Shown here one piece after another: positions 25,917-34,264 of a stretch of DNA of 64,000 bases. The translations under genes and the position numbers were made by a program. The stretch comes from Streptomyces tagetis. GTDB taxonomy: Bacteria > Actinomycetota > Actinomycetes > Streptomycetales > Streptomycetaceae. The DNA lies in assembly GCF_018069565.1 (NCBI RefSeq), contig NZ_JAGPNL010000008.1, forward strand, positions 184,420-248,419, in the 5' to 3' direction. Under the pieces are notes generated by a model. That model did no database searches. It was not told the origin of the DNA and saw only the letters and a program-made list of their open reading frames with translations. Numbering within the stretch: position 1 is the first letter of the stretch; every line of letters starts with the position of its first letter.

Positions 25917-28258
25917 GAGGGCTGCTCCGTGGGCGGGCCGACGTTCTTGCGCAGGGCACGTTCGACGCGGTCGGCGAGGCCCCGCGCCTCGTGGCCGAGG
26001 CCGGCCTGCGCGGGGGCCGAGTCGGCGCCGGACTCCAGCGCCCGCCCGGCGGGTTCGGGTGTGTCGACGGTGCGGCCGTCGGCCCAGCCGGAGACCGCGT
26101 AGACGACGACGGGGGCGTCGGTGAGCACCGAGACGGTCCACGCGGCCCGCTGCCGCGCGCCGAACCCCTCGGCGACGGTGCCCTTCCGCGCGTACGGCAG
26201 CGGCACCAGATCGGTGCGCTCGGCCAGGTGCTCCTTCTCGAAGCGGGCCTTGAGCGCGGTCATGGCGGCGGCGTCGCCCCGGGTGAAGAGGAGGCCGACG
26301 GTGGTGACGTGGCTGCGGGTGGCGTCGGCGTAGGTGGCGCGCAGCAGGCGGCGGCAGCCGACGGGGGCGAGGACCTTGTCGAGCAGCGGGTCGAGGGCCT
26401 TGGCGCAGTCGCCGTCGGGGGCGACGGCGATCCGGGTCCAGGTGCGGTCGGCGCTGCCGGGTCCGGCGCCCTGGCCCTGCACGGTGGGCGGGAACAGCTC
26501 GTCGACCGGGACGCTGTGCCACAACTCCGCCGCCTCGGTGAAGGCGCTGCGTTCGCCGCCGTCGCCGGAGTCCCCGGCGAGCCAACTGCCGGTGACGGCG
26601 CCGGTGACGAGGCCCATCCCGAGGACGAGGCAGACGGCTGCGGCGACGGCCTGCGGGCCCAGCCGGCCGCCGAGCGGGCGGGGGCGGGCGTGCGCGTCGT
26701 ACCCCTCGGGCTGCCCGAAGGTCACGAACGGCCGTCCCTCGGGCGCCGGGTGGGCGGACCAGGACAGCGCCGGGTCGGGCGGGGAGACGTCGGGGCGGAC
26801 GCGCCGCAGTCGCGTGGTCGTCTCCGACGGGCTCTCGGCGGACCGGTGGCCCTGCCGGGCCGCGCTCGCCACGTCGGCGGGGTACGGGGAGACGGGGCGG
26901 GGTGCCTCGCCCGGGGGGAAGGGCGGTGCCGGGGAGGGGCTCCGGTGGGGGGCGGGGGCTTCGGTGGTGGTGCTGGTGGGAGCGGTGGGGGTGGTGGGAG
27001 CGGTGGGAGCGGTTCCCGTGGGGGTGCCCTCGCCGCCGCTGTCTCCCGGGTACGGGGTGGCCGGGCGGGGCGGGGGCTGGGGTGCCGGGTCGTTTCGCCA
27101 CGGGGCCCCGGGGCTCGGGGCCATGGGGGACGTCGAGGGACGGTAGGGCGACGGGGGCACACGGCGGGAGGGTGCCGGCGGTACGCCGACGGTGGTGCCG
27201 GACGGCTCGCGGGGGGCGCCCGCGGGTGGGGCGGCCGGCGTGCCGCTGCCGTTCGTGGCGGGGCGTCCGACGGTCGGCGGGGCGTCGGGGAAGCGGGTGG
27301 AGGCGAGCGGGGGCGCGGGCTCGGTGTCCTGGGGGTCGGCGAGCCGGAACCGCGGGAAACGGTGGGGCGCGTCGGGGCCGCCGGTCGCGGTGTCACGGGG
27401 TGCGGCGGAGGGACGGCCGGGGGCGCGCGGTGGCGTGTCGGCACTGGTGCGGGGGTGCGGCGTGTCGGCACCGTTGCGGCGTGTCGGGTCGGCGGGTGAC
27501 GGCGTGTCGGCGCCCTCGGGGCGGGCGGACGGCGTGTCGGCGCGCGAGGGGGAGGAAGGGCCCGGCTGTGTGCCGTCGGGGCGCGGTGACCAGATGTCGG
27601 CACCGGGGCGGGCGCCACGCCGCGGCGGCGCGTCGTCGACCGTGGTGCGCGAAGACGGCGTGTCGGCACCCGGCGGCGTACCGGTGCCCGATGTCGTACC
27701 GCCAGGGCGGGGTGACCACGTGTCGGCACCCGGGAGCGCGCCACGCCGAGACGGCGCGTCGCCTTCACCCGGGCGCGACGACGGCGTGTCGCCACGCTCG
27801 GTGTCCGCACCCGTGCCCGCGCCACGCCGAGACGGCGTGTCGCCCGCCCCGGTGCGTGTCGACGGCGTGTCGCCACGCGAGGAACCACCGGCCTCCGACG
27901 ACGAGCCGCCGGACCGCGACGACCACGTGTCGGCACCCGGCAGCGCGCCACGCCGAGACGGCGTGTCACCCTCACCAGCGCGCGACATCGGCGCGTCGCC
28001 ACCCGACCGCTCACCGGCCCCCGACGACGCGTCACCAGACCGCGACACCCACCTGTCGGCACCCGGGAGCCCGCCACGCCGCGACGGCGTGTCACCGACC
28101 GGGGTGCGCGAAGACGGCGTGTCGCCCTCGCCCCGGCGCGGCGGCGCCGCAGCGTCGGCGGAGTCGGCGGAGTCGGCCGGGTGGGATGGGGCCGACGGTA
28201 TGGAGGGCGGGCCGGAGGGGCGCGGGGGGTGGGGGGCGCGGCGCGCGTCCGTGCTCAT
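25913..28258 (-). CDS. Large disordered single-pass membrane protein with 42-residue repeats
   Basis: ATG 28258 (MSTDARRAP, GGGGGG upstream) gives 781 residues. Residues 46-282 are six copies of a Asp/Thr/Pro/Arg/Gly-rich repeat (for example GDTPSRRGALPGADTW). Residues 283-530 are Pro/Thr/Ala-rich and unstructured. A single membrane helix lies at about 537-560 (VCLVLGMGLVTGAVTG). The last 220 residues are an ordered extracellular domain with two Cys (DCAKALDPLL, PVGCRRLL) and no family I recognise. It is coupled to the mycosin gene, so it may be that protease's substrate, anchor or regulator. The long cytoplasmic arm could be a scaffold; I do not know its function. Confidence 0.8.
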   Translation of the reverse strand: MSTDARRAPHPPRPSGPPSIPSAPSHPADSADSADAAAPPRRGEGDTPSSRTPVGDTPSRRGGLPGADRWVSRSGDASSGAGERSGGDAPMSRAGEGDTPSRRGALPGADTWSSRSGGSSSEAGGSSRGDTPSTRTGAGDTPSRRGAGTGADTERGDTPSSRPGEGDAPSRRGALPGADTWSPRPGGTTSGTGTPPGADTPSSRTTVDDAPPRRGARPGADIWSPRPDGTQPGPSSPSRADTPSARPEGADTPSPADPTRRNGADTPHPRTSADTPPRAPGRPSAAPRDTATGGPDAPHRFPRFRLADPQDTEPAPPLASTRFPDAPPTVGRPATNGSGTPAAPPAGAPREPSGTTVGVPPAPSRRVPPSPYRPSTSPMAPSPGAPWRNDPAPQPPPRPATPYPGDSGGEGTPTGTAPTAPTTPTAPTSTTTEAPAPHRSPSPAPPFPPGEAPRPVSPYPADVASAARQGHRSAESPSETTTRLRRVRPDVSPPDPALSWSAHPAPEGRPFVTFGQPEGYDAHARPRPLGGRLGPQAVAAAVCLVLGMGLVTGAVTGSWLAGDSGDGGERSAFTEAAELWHSVPVDELFPPTVQGQGAGPGSADRTWTRIAVAPDGDCAKALDPLLDKVLAPVGCRRLLRATYADATRSHVTTVGLLFTRGDAAAMTALKARFEKEHLAERTDLVPLPYARKGTVAEGFGARQRAAWTVSVLTDAPVVVYAVSGWADGRTVDTPEPAGRALESGADSAPAQAGLGHEARGLADRVERALRKNVGPPTEQPS
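27413..28123 (-). repeat. 126-bp coding minisatellite (42-residue period)
   Basis: Repeats begin at residues 46, 88, 130, 157, 199 and 241 of the disordered protein. The spacing is exactly 42 residues except for one 27-residue copy missing its tail. The consensus is D-T/A-P-S-x-R then G-D-T/A-P-S-R-R-G, then P-G-A-D-x-W-S. The last copy is degenerate. Arrays of this kind vary in copy number between strains. Confidence 0.9.
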
Positions 28259-28538
28259 GCACCCCCCGTTTCCTCGGGCCCGAGCCGATCCGTCCGGCGC
28301 GGGCCGGTCTTCTCCTGCCCTGGCCCCGGCGGACAAGCCGTCCCGGGCACGCATACCCGCACGGGGGGAGCGCCATCCGGCGCGGAGCACACGCCCTTGT
28401 CACCAGGGCGGTTCCGCCGTGCGTGCGCGTCACTCTACGGCGTGTCCAGGCATGCGGGGGAACCAGTCCGGCACGGCCGTGGCATTGGCCCGGAACATCC
28501 CCCTACCCTCGGGTAATCCGGTCTGGCAGGCTGCGTCC

Positions 28539-29741
28539 ATGACTGCGCGAGCCGCCGACCGGGCCCGTTACGACCGGGCCACCGCCCATCTGGACGCCCC
28601 CGTGGCGATCGTGGACCTGGATGCCTTCGACGCCAACGCGGACGATCTGGTCCGCCGGGCGGGAGGCAAACCGGTCCGGGTGGCCAGCAAGTCCGTACGC
28701 TGCCGGGCCCTGCTCGAACGGGTGCTGGCCAGGGACGGGTTCGCGGGCGTCATGTCGTTCACGCTGGCCGAGTCGCTGTGGCTGGCCCGCTCCGGTTTCG
28801 ACGACGTCCTGCTCGCCTACCCGTCGGCGGACCGCGCCGGGTTCGCCGAGCTGACCGCCGATCCCAAGCCGGCCGCCGCCGTGACGGTGATGATCGACGA
28901 CCCGGCCCAGCTCGATCTGGTGGACGCGGCGCGCGGCGACGGCCGTGAAGTGGTGCGAGTCTGCCTGGAGTTGGACACCTCGCTGCGGATGCTGGGCGGA
29001 CGGGTGCGGGTCGGGGCGCGGCGTTCGCCGCTGCACTCCCCCGCCGAGGTGGCCGATCTGGCGCGCGCGGTGGCCCGCCGGCCCGGTTTCCGGGTCGTCG
29101 GGATCATGGCGTACGAGGGGCATGTGGCCGGAGTCGGGGACGCGGTGGCGGGGCGTCCGCTGCGGTCGCGGGCGATCCGGCTGATGCAGGCCGCGGCCCG
29201 CCGTGAACTGGCCGAGCGGCGGGCCGCCGTGGTGCGGGCGGTGCGGGAGGTCGTGCCGGACCTGGAGTTCGTCAACGGGGGCGGGACCGGCAGTGTGCAG
29301 CACACCGCCGCGGAGGACGCGGTGACGGAGGTGGCCGCGGGGTCGGGGCTGTACGTGCCGCGCCTGTTCGACCACTACACGTCCTTCCGGGGCCGTCCGG
29401 CGGCTCTGTTCGCGCAGCCGGTGGTGCGCCGGCCCGGCGTCGGGTCGGTGACGGTGCTGGGCGGTGGCTACCCGGCCTCCGGTGTGGCCGGGCCCGACCG
29501 GCTGCCGGTGCCGTACCTGCCCGAGGGGCTGCGCTACGACCCCCAGGAGGGCGCCGGCGAGGTGCAGACGCCGCTGCTCGGCTCCGCCGCCGACGACCTG
29601 CTGATCGGCGACAAGGTGTGGTTCCGGCACGCCAAGGCCGGTGAGCTGTGCGAGCGGTTCGACGCGCTGCACCTGGTGGAGGGGGACGCGGTGACGGCGA
29701 CGGTGCCGACGTACCGGGGCGAGGGGCACACCTTCCTCTGA
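28539..29741 (+). CDS. PLP-dependent amino acid deaminase/aldolase (alanine racemase N-terminal fold)
   Basis: This 400-residue protein has the alanine racemase/D-threonine aldolase N-terminal barrel: PVAIVDLDAFDANADDLVRRAGG, then RVASKSVRC with the PLP Lys51. LEFVNGGGTGSVQH binds the phosphate further on. A C-terminal D-serine dehydratase-like domain follows, ending HLVEGDAVTATVPTYRGEG, where a metal-binding His/Asp pair is expected. Candidate reactions are D-threonine aldol cleavage or D-amino acid dehydration; the substrate is not decidable. ATG 28539 is the conserved start. A run of imperfect repeats follows the stop. Confidence 0.85.
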   Translation: MTARAADRARYDRATAHLDAPVAIVDLDAFDANADDLVRRAGGKPVRVASKSVRCRALLERVLARDGFAGVMSFTLAESLWLARSGFDDVLLAYPSADRAGFAELTADPKPAAAVTVMIDDPAQLDLVDAARGDGREVVRVCLELDTSLRMLGGRVRVGARRSPLHSPAEVADLARAVARRPGFRVVGIMAYEGHVAGVGDAVAGRPLRSRAIRLMQAAARRELAERRAAVVRAVREVVPDLEFVNGGGTGSVQHTAAEDAVTEVAAGSGLYVPRLFDHYTSFRGRPAALFAQPVVRRPGVGSVTVLGGGYPASGVAGPDRLPVPYLPEGLRYDPQEGAGEVQTPLLGSAADDLLIGDKVWFRHAKAGELCERFDALHLVEGDAVTATVPTYRGEGHTFL

Positions 29742-29870
29742 CAGGCGCACGGGACCGGCACACGGGACCGGCCCTCTGGCACAGGACCGGCATACGGGGC
29801 CGACCCCCTGACACGAGATCGGCCCCCTGACGCGGGACCCGCCCCCTGACACAGGACCGGCACCCGCCTC
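29736..29870. repeat. Imperfect tandem repeats after the aldolase gene
   Basis: Units of about 17-22 bp resembling CTGACACGGGACCGGC recur six or seven times with drift between the aldolase and DUF2510 genes. Several copies repeat the CTGACA context of the aldolase stop codon, suggesting growth from the gene end. Confidence 0.7.
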
Positions 29871-29905
29871 ACCCCGCGCTCCGCATCCCCCTCACCGCCG
29901 CCGCC

Positions 29906-30889
29906 TCATCCGGAAGGCCCGATCCCGCTCCCCACGCCGCCGCCCGTGTCCGCGTCGCCCACCGGGCGGATGCCCTTGGTGATCAGGTCCATGTCGGTCA
30001 GCGGCGGCCCGTCCTCCCCGGCGTCGAAGACGTACCGCACGAGGATCGGCGACTCGGTGCCGACGGTGGACGGGAAGACCATCGACTGCACGTATCCGCC
30101 GGGGCCCTCGGCCGTCGTGACCCGCCAGCGCACGTAGTACCCGGCGCGTCCGGCGACCGCGACCGGGCCGGAGCCGACCGTCTCGTGGGACGTCATGCCG
30201 CCGAAGGGCTTGCTGTCGAGGACGTCGTGGTCGTAGGCGGACTCGGCGGCCTCCTCGATGTCCTCGCGGGCCAGCGCCTCCGGGGAGGTCTCGGCGGTGG
30301 CGGTCACGGTGCGGGAGAGGACGAGTCCGTGCCGGCACACGCCGCCGTCCGCCGGGCAGCGGTAGGTGCCGTCGGTGGTCATGACGACGTCGGCCCCGGA
30401 GACGTTCCGGGGCCGTACCCAGCCGTCGGGGAGCGGGAAGGTGATGCCGTTGAGCTGGTCCTCGACGACGGCCGGATCGTCGGCGGAGGGCGCGGAGGAG
30501 GCGGGTGCCGGGGTCGTCGGGTTGCCGCTCGCCGGGTCGGCGGCCGGGGCCGAGGAGACGGGCGGGGTGCGGGCGTCCGTCTCGCCGCCGCCGTCGTCGC
30601 GGATCAGGACGGCGGCGGCGACCACCGCGGCGACGAGCACGGCCGCGGCGGTGGTCAGGGCGACCGCCCTGGCCCGCGCGGGCGCCGGGTGCCCGGGGCC
30701 GGAGCCGGCGTACAGCGGCACGGTCGACGGCTCGGGCGGGTACGCGGCCGGTCCGGGCGGGTACGTACCCGCGGGCCCGGGGGCCTCGGGGGCGCGGCGG
30801 TGCTCGGTCCAGGCCGTTCCGTCCCACCAGCGCTCCTGGTGCGGGGCCGACGGGTCGGGGTACCAGCCGGGCGGAGGCGTCATGCTCAT
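29906..30889 (-). CDS. DUF2510 membrane protein
   Basis: This 327-residue protein opens with the DUF2510 motif PPGWYPDPSAPHQERWWDGT (about 5-30). A Pro-rich linker, a membrane helix (about 75-95, ALTTAAAVLVAAVVAAAVL), a Ser/Pro linker and an extracellular domain of about 180 residues with a Cys pair (RCPADGGVC) follow. The extracellular part resembles secreted lipoprotein-type domains of unknown function. ATG codons at 30889 and 30883 are both possible. It is convergent with the aldolase gene and divergent from the glutamine hydrolase gene. Confidence 0.8.
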   Translation of the reverse strand: MSMTPPPGWYPDPSAPHQERWWDGTAWTEHRRAPEAPGPAGTYPPGPAAYPPEPSTVPLYAGSGPGHPAPARARAVALTTAAAVLVAAVVAAAVLIRDDGGGETDARTPPVSSAPAADPASGNPTTPAPASSAPSADDPAVVEDQLNGITFPLPDGWVRPRNVSGADVVMTTDGTYRCPADGGVCRHGLVLSRTVTATAETSPEALAREDIEEAAESAYDHDVLDSKPFGGMTSHETVGSGPVAVAGRAGYYVRWRVTTAEGPGGYVQSMVFPSTVGTESPILVRYVFDAGEDGPPLTDMDLITKGIRPVGDADTGGGVGSGIGPSG

Positions 30890-31059
30890 CCCGGCACTGT
30901 AAAACGGCGGCCCGTACGGCTGTCACCCCGCCGGGGAATCCCGCCGCCCGCCCGGTGCCGCGGGCCCGCCGCCGCGCCGAGCGCGTGGCCGGGGCCGCCG
31001 TGTTGCCGGGCCGGGCGGGGGCGGCGACAGTGGGGCCACGGTCGAGCGCGGGAGGTCGG

Positions 31060-31794
31060 ATGGGCGGCAGACCGCTGATCGGCGTCAGCACCTACCTGGA
31101 GCCGGGTGTGCGCTGGGGCGTGTGGGAGCTGGAGGCGGCGCTGCTGCCCGCCGGGTACCCGCGGCTGGTCCGGCGGGCCGGCGGAATCGCCGCGATGCTG
31201 CCGCCGGACGATCCGGAGCACGCCGCGGCCACCGTCGCCCGCCTCGACGCCCTGGTCGTCGCGGGCGGGCCGGACGTCGACCCTGCCCGTTATGGTGCCG
31301 CGCCCGGCCCGCGCACCGGTCCGCCCGCCCGTGCCCGCGACGCCTGGGAACTCGCCCTCGTCCGGGCGGCCCTGGAGGCGTACGTCCCCCTGCTGGGCGT
31401 CTGCCGGGGGATGCACCTGCTCAACGTCGCCCTGGGCGGCACCCTCGTCCAGCACATCGAGGGCCACGCGGACGTCGTGGGCGTCTTCGGCGGCCACCCG
31501 GTGACCCCCGTGCCGGGGACGCGGTACGCGGGGATCGTGCCGGAGGAGATGTCCGTACCGACGTACCACCACCAGGCGGTGGACCGGCTCGGCGTGGGGC
31601 TCGTCGCGTCGGCGTACGCGGCGGACGGCACCGTGGAGGCGGTGGAGCCGGCGGCCGGGGGCGGAGGCTGGGTGCTGGGCGTGCAGTGGCATCCGGAGAT
31701 GGGCGAGGACACCCGGGTCATGCGGGCCCTGGTGGACGCGGCCCGGCGGACCCGGCGCCCCGCTCCCCCGGCACCGACGGACGCCCTGGCCTGA
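31060..31794 (+). CDS. Gamma-glutamyl-gamma-aminobutyrate hydrolase family (peptidase C26)
   Basis: This 244-residue class I glutamine amidotransferase-like enzyme hydrolyses gamma-glutamyl amides. The nucleophile Cys115 is in LLGVCRGMHLLN, and the catalytic His211-x-Glu213 in GVQWHPEM. The N-terminal PLIGVSTY and the GGPDVDPARYG loop are typical of PuuD-like members. The physiological substrate may be gamma-glutamyl-polyamines; no other putrescine genes are adjacent. GGGAGGTCGG precedes ATG 31060. The C-terminal 25 residues are a Pro/Arg tail. Confidence 0.9.
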   Translation: MGGRPLIGVSTYLEPGVRWGVWELEAALLPAGYPRLVRRAGGIAAMLPPDDPEHAAATVARLDALVVAGGPDVDPARYGAAPGPRTGPPARARDAWELALVRAALEAYVPLLGVCRGMHLLNVALGGTLVQHIEGHADVVGVFGGHPVTPVPGTRYAGIVPEEMSVPTYHHQAVDRLGVGLVASAYAADGTVEAVEPAAGGGGWVLGVQWHPEMGEDTRVMRALVDAARRTRRPAPPAPTDALA

Positions 31795-31887
31795 CCCGCA
31801 CCCGCACCCGCCACGGCCGCGCGCCGCGCCCCACCCCTCCGCACCCGCCCCGGAGGTCACCGCCCCGGACGTCACCGCACCGGACGG

Positions 31888-32841
31888 TCACTGCACCCGC
31901 CCCGGCGGGAGCCGGGTGAGGGAGAGCAGGCGGCGGGCCGGGCCCGTCGGGCGGTGGCCGGTCGGCCACACCGCGCGCAGGTCGCGGGCGAGCGTGACGT
32001 CGGCCATCGGGACGCTGACCAGGCGCCGGGTGGCCAGCTCCTCGCCGACGGCGAGTTCGCTGAGGACGGCCGGTCCGGCGCCGCCGACGGCCGCCGCCTT
32101 GACGGCGGTGGTGGACGACAGCTCGATCAGGGGGCGGGCCAGGCCGCCCAGGGCCGCGTCCAGCACCTGCCGGGTGCCCGAGCCCTTCTCGCGCAGGATC
32201 AGCGGCGTCGAGGCCAGCTCCGCGGCGGCCAGCGGCCGGCGGCGCCGGGCCCAGGGGTGGCGCGGCGCGGTGACCACGATCAGCCGGTCGTGGGCGATGA
32301 CGGTGGAGTCCAGGCCCGGCGGCACGCTCACCCCCTCCACGAAGCCGAGGTCGGCCTCGCCGGTCAGCAGGCGCTGTGCCACGGCCGCCGAGTTCCCGGC
32401 GAGCAGCGACACCGCCGTGTCGGGCAACTGGGTGCGCAGCGCCACCAGCCAGCCCGGCAGCAGGTACTCCGCGATGGTCATGCTCGCGGCCACCCGCAGC
32501 CGCGAGTCCCGGCGGTCCCGCAGCGCCTGCGCGCCCGCGTCGAATGCCTCCGCCGCCTCCACGACCTGCCGCGACCAGTCCGTGACGAGGACCCCGGCGT
32601 CGGTCAGCCGGGAGCCGCGGGGAGAGCGGTCCACCAGGGCGACGCCCAGTTGCCGTTCCATGGAGCGGATGCGGCTGCTCGCGGCGGGCTGGGTGATGCC
32701 CAGCTCCCGGGCGGCGCCGCCGAGGCTGCCGAGCCGCGCCACGGCGAGCAGCAGTTCCATCGCCCCCAGATCCGGCACCCGGTGCGCCAGGGACCCGGCG
32801 GTGTGCGGCCCCGGTTCGCCCTGTTCCTCCCTCTTGCTCAT
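31888..32841 (-). CDS. LysR-family transcriptional regulator
   Basis: This 317-residue LTTR has an N-terminal winged helix-turn-helix (about 27-85: LLLAVARLGSLGGAARELGI, then ITQPAASSRIRSMERQLG) and a periplasmic-binding-like effector domain to the end. It is divergent from a TDT-family transporter gene with only 70 bp between them, the usual arrangement for a LysR regulator and its target. A TTATGCCCTCATA palindrome in the gap is a candidate operator. The effector may be the transported anion. Confidence 0.92.
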   Translation of the reverse strand: MSKREEQGEPGPHTAGSLAHRVPDLGAMELLLAVARLGSLGGAARELGITQPAASSRIRSMERQLGVALVDRSPRGSRLTDAGVLVTDWSRQVVEAAEAFDAGAQALRDRRDSRLRVAASMTIAEYLLPGWLVALRTQLPDTAVSLLAGNSAAVAQRLLTGEADLGFVEGVSVPPGLDSTVIAHDRLIVVTAPRHPWARRRRPLAAAELASTPLILREKGSGTRQVLDAALGGLARPLIELSSTTAVKAAAVGGAGPAVLSELAVGEELATRRLVSVPMADVTLARDLRAVWPTGHRPTGPARRLLSLTRLPPGRVQ

Positions 32842-32850
32842 AACCCCAGC

Positions 32851-32863
32851 TTATGCCCTCATA
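32851..32863. promoter_or_regulatory. Candidate LysR operator (T-N11-A)
   Basis: TTATGCCCTCATA contains TATG-CCCT-CATA, a perfect inverted repeat, within a T-N11-A frame. It is an AT-rich element in the 70-bp gap between the LysR regulator and the TDT transporter genes. Confidence 0.5.
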
Positions 32864-32911
32864 GCAACGTGATCCCTGGTCGGGGCGGGCCTTCGCGGAG
32901 ACCGTGGAACC

Positions 32912-34048
32912 ATGGTCACCGCAGCACAGACGCTCCCGCCCGGCACCGCCCCTCCCCTCCGCGCGGCGGCCGTCCGCCACCTCGGCCCGAACTGGTACGC
33001 CTCCGTCATGGGCACCGCCGTCGTCGGCACCGCGGGCGCCGGGCTCCCCTGGGACGTCCCCGGGCTGCGCACGGTCTGCGCGGCGGTCTGGGCGCTGTCC
33101 CTGGTGATGCTGGTGGTGCTGCTGGCCGCCCGGACGCTGCACTGGCGCCACCACCGCGACCAGGCCCGCGCCCATCTGCTCGACCCGGCGGCGGCCCCGT
33201 TCTACGGATGTCTGTCGATGGCCCTGCTGGCCGTCGGCGGCGGCGCGGTCACCGTCGGCAGGGACTGGACGGGCGAGCGGGCGGCCGTCGCCCTGGACGT
33301 GGTGCTGTTCACCGCCGGTACGGTGATCGGGCTGGCAGCGGCCGTCGCCGTGCCGTACCTGATGGGCGCGCGCCACCGGATCGAGCCGGGCCAGGCCACG
33401 CCGGTGTGGCTGCTGCCGCTCGTCGCGCCGATGGTGTCGGCGGCGCTGGGCCCGCTGCTCGTGCCCCACCTGCCCCCGGGGCAGCCGCGCGAGACGCTGC
33501 TGCTCGCCTGTGTCGGGATGTTCGGGCTGAGCCTGCTGGCGACGCTGGTGATGCTGCCGGTGATCTTCGGCCGGCTGCTCACCGGCGGGCCGCTGCCGCT
33601 CGCGCTCACCCCGACGCTGTTCCTGGTCCTCGGCCCGCTCGGGCAGTCCACGACGGCCGTCGGCAAGTTCGCGGAGACGGCCCCCGGGACCGTGTCGGAG
33701 CCGTACGCGCAGGGCTTCGGCGTCCTGGCCGTGCTCTACGGGGTGCCGGTGATGGGCTTCGCCCTGATGTGGCTGGCGCTGGCCGGCGCGCACGTCGTCC
33801 GGGCCCGCCGGCGGGGCATGGGCTTCTCGATGACCTGGTGGGCGTTCACCTTCCCGGTGGGCACCTGCGTCACCGGCGCCGAGGCGCTGGCCCGGCACAC
33901 CGGACTCGCCGTCTACGAGGGGCTGACCGCCCTGCTCTACGCGCTGCTCGTCACCGCGTGGGTGCTCGCCGCCGCGCACACCGCGCGGGGCCTGTTCACG
34001 GGCTCCCTGCTCGCGCCGCCCCGCCCGGCACCGGCCCCCGCCGTCTGA
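32912..34048 (+). CDS. TDT-family transporter (TehA/Mae1-like)
   Basis: This 378-residue integral membrane protein has about ten hydrophobic segments. HLGPNWYASVMGTAVVG near residue 25 is the tellurite-resistance/dicarboxylate transporter signature, and the final segments carry WWAFTFPVGT. Family members move dicarboxylates, sulfite or tellurite-related anions. The adjacent LysR regulator suggests inducible export. ATG 32912 is the first start. The substrate is unknown; sulfite and C4-dicarboxylates are both plausible. Confidence 0.87.
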   Translation: MVTAAQTLPPGTAPPLRAAAVRHLGPNWYASVMGTAVVGTAGAGLPWDVPGLRTVCAAVWALSLVMLVVLLAARTLHWRHHRDQARAHLLDPAAAPFYGCLSMALLAVGGGAVTVGRDWTGERAAVALDVVLFTAGTVIGLAAAVAVPYLMGARHRIEPGQATPVWLLPLVAPMVSAALGPLLVPHLPPGQPRETLLLACVGMFGLSLLATLVMLPVIFGRLLTGGPLPLALTPTLFLVLGPLGQSTTAVGKFAETAPGTVSEPYAQGFGVLAVLYGVPVMGFALMWLALAGAHVVRARRRGMGFSMTWWAFTFPVGTCVTGAEALARHTGLAVYEGLTALLYALLVTAWVLAAAHTARGLFTGSLLAPPRPAPAPAV

Positions 34049-34065
34049 CACCCGGCCGCCGTTCC

Positions 34066-34200
34066 CCGGAAAAACCCCCGGAAAACCCCCGGCAAGACCC
34101 CGGAAAGACGGCGGAAAGACCCCGGGAGGACCCCGGGAAGACCGAGGGAAGACCGCACGAGACCGCACGAAACCGCCGGAGACCGCGCCCGAACCGAGAC
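34066..34200. repeat. 11-bp phased tandem repeats with A-tracts
   Basis: About twelve imperfect units of 10-11 bp such as CCCGGAAAGAC and CCCGGGAAGAC run between the convergent TDT and cupin-regulator genes. Short A-tracts fall once per helical turn at the left end (34070, 34082, 34094, 34104, 34115), so the DNA may be intrinsically curved. Confidence 0.85.
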
Positions 34201-34264
34201 CCGCCGCAGGCCACCCCGCGCGAGGAACGGCGACCGCGCCCGCGCCGGACACCCCGGGAGCCGG

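Noticed and set aside
27413..28123. Possible CRISPR-like array
   Set aside because: The repeats are in frame within a coding region, with no unique spacers of constant length and no cas genes.
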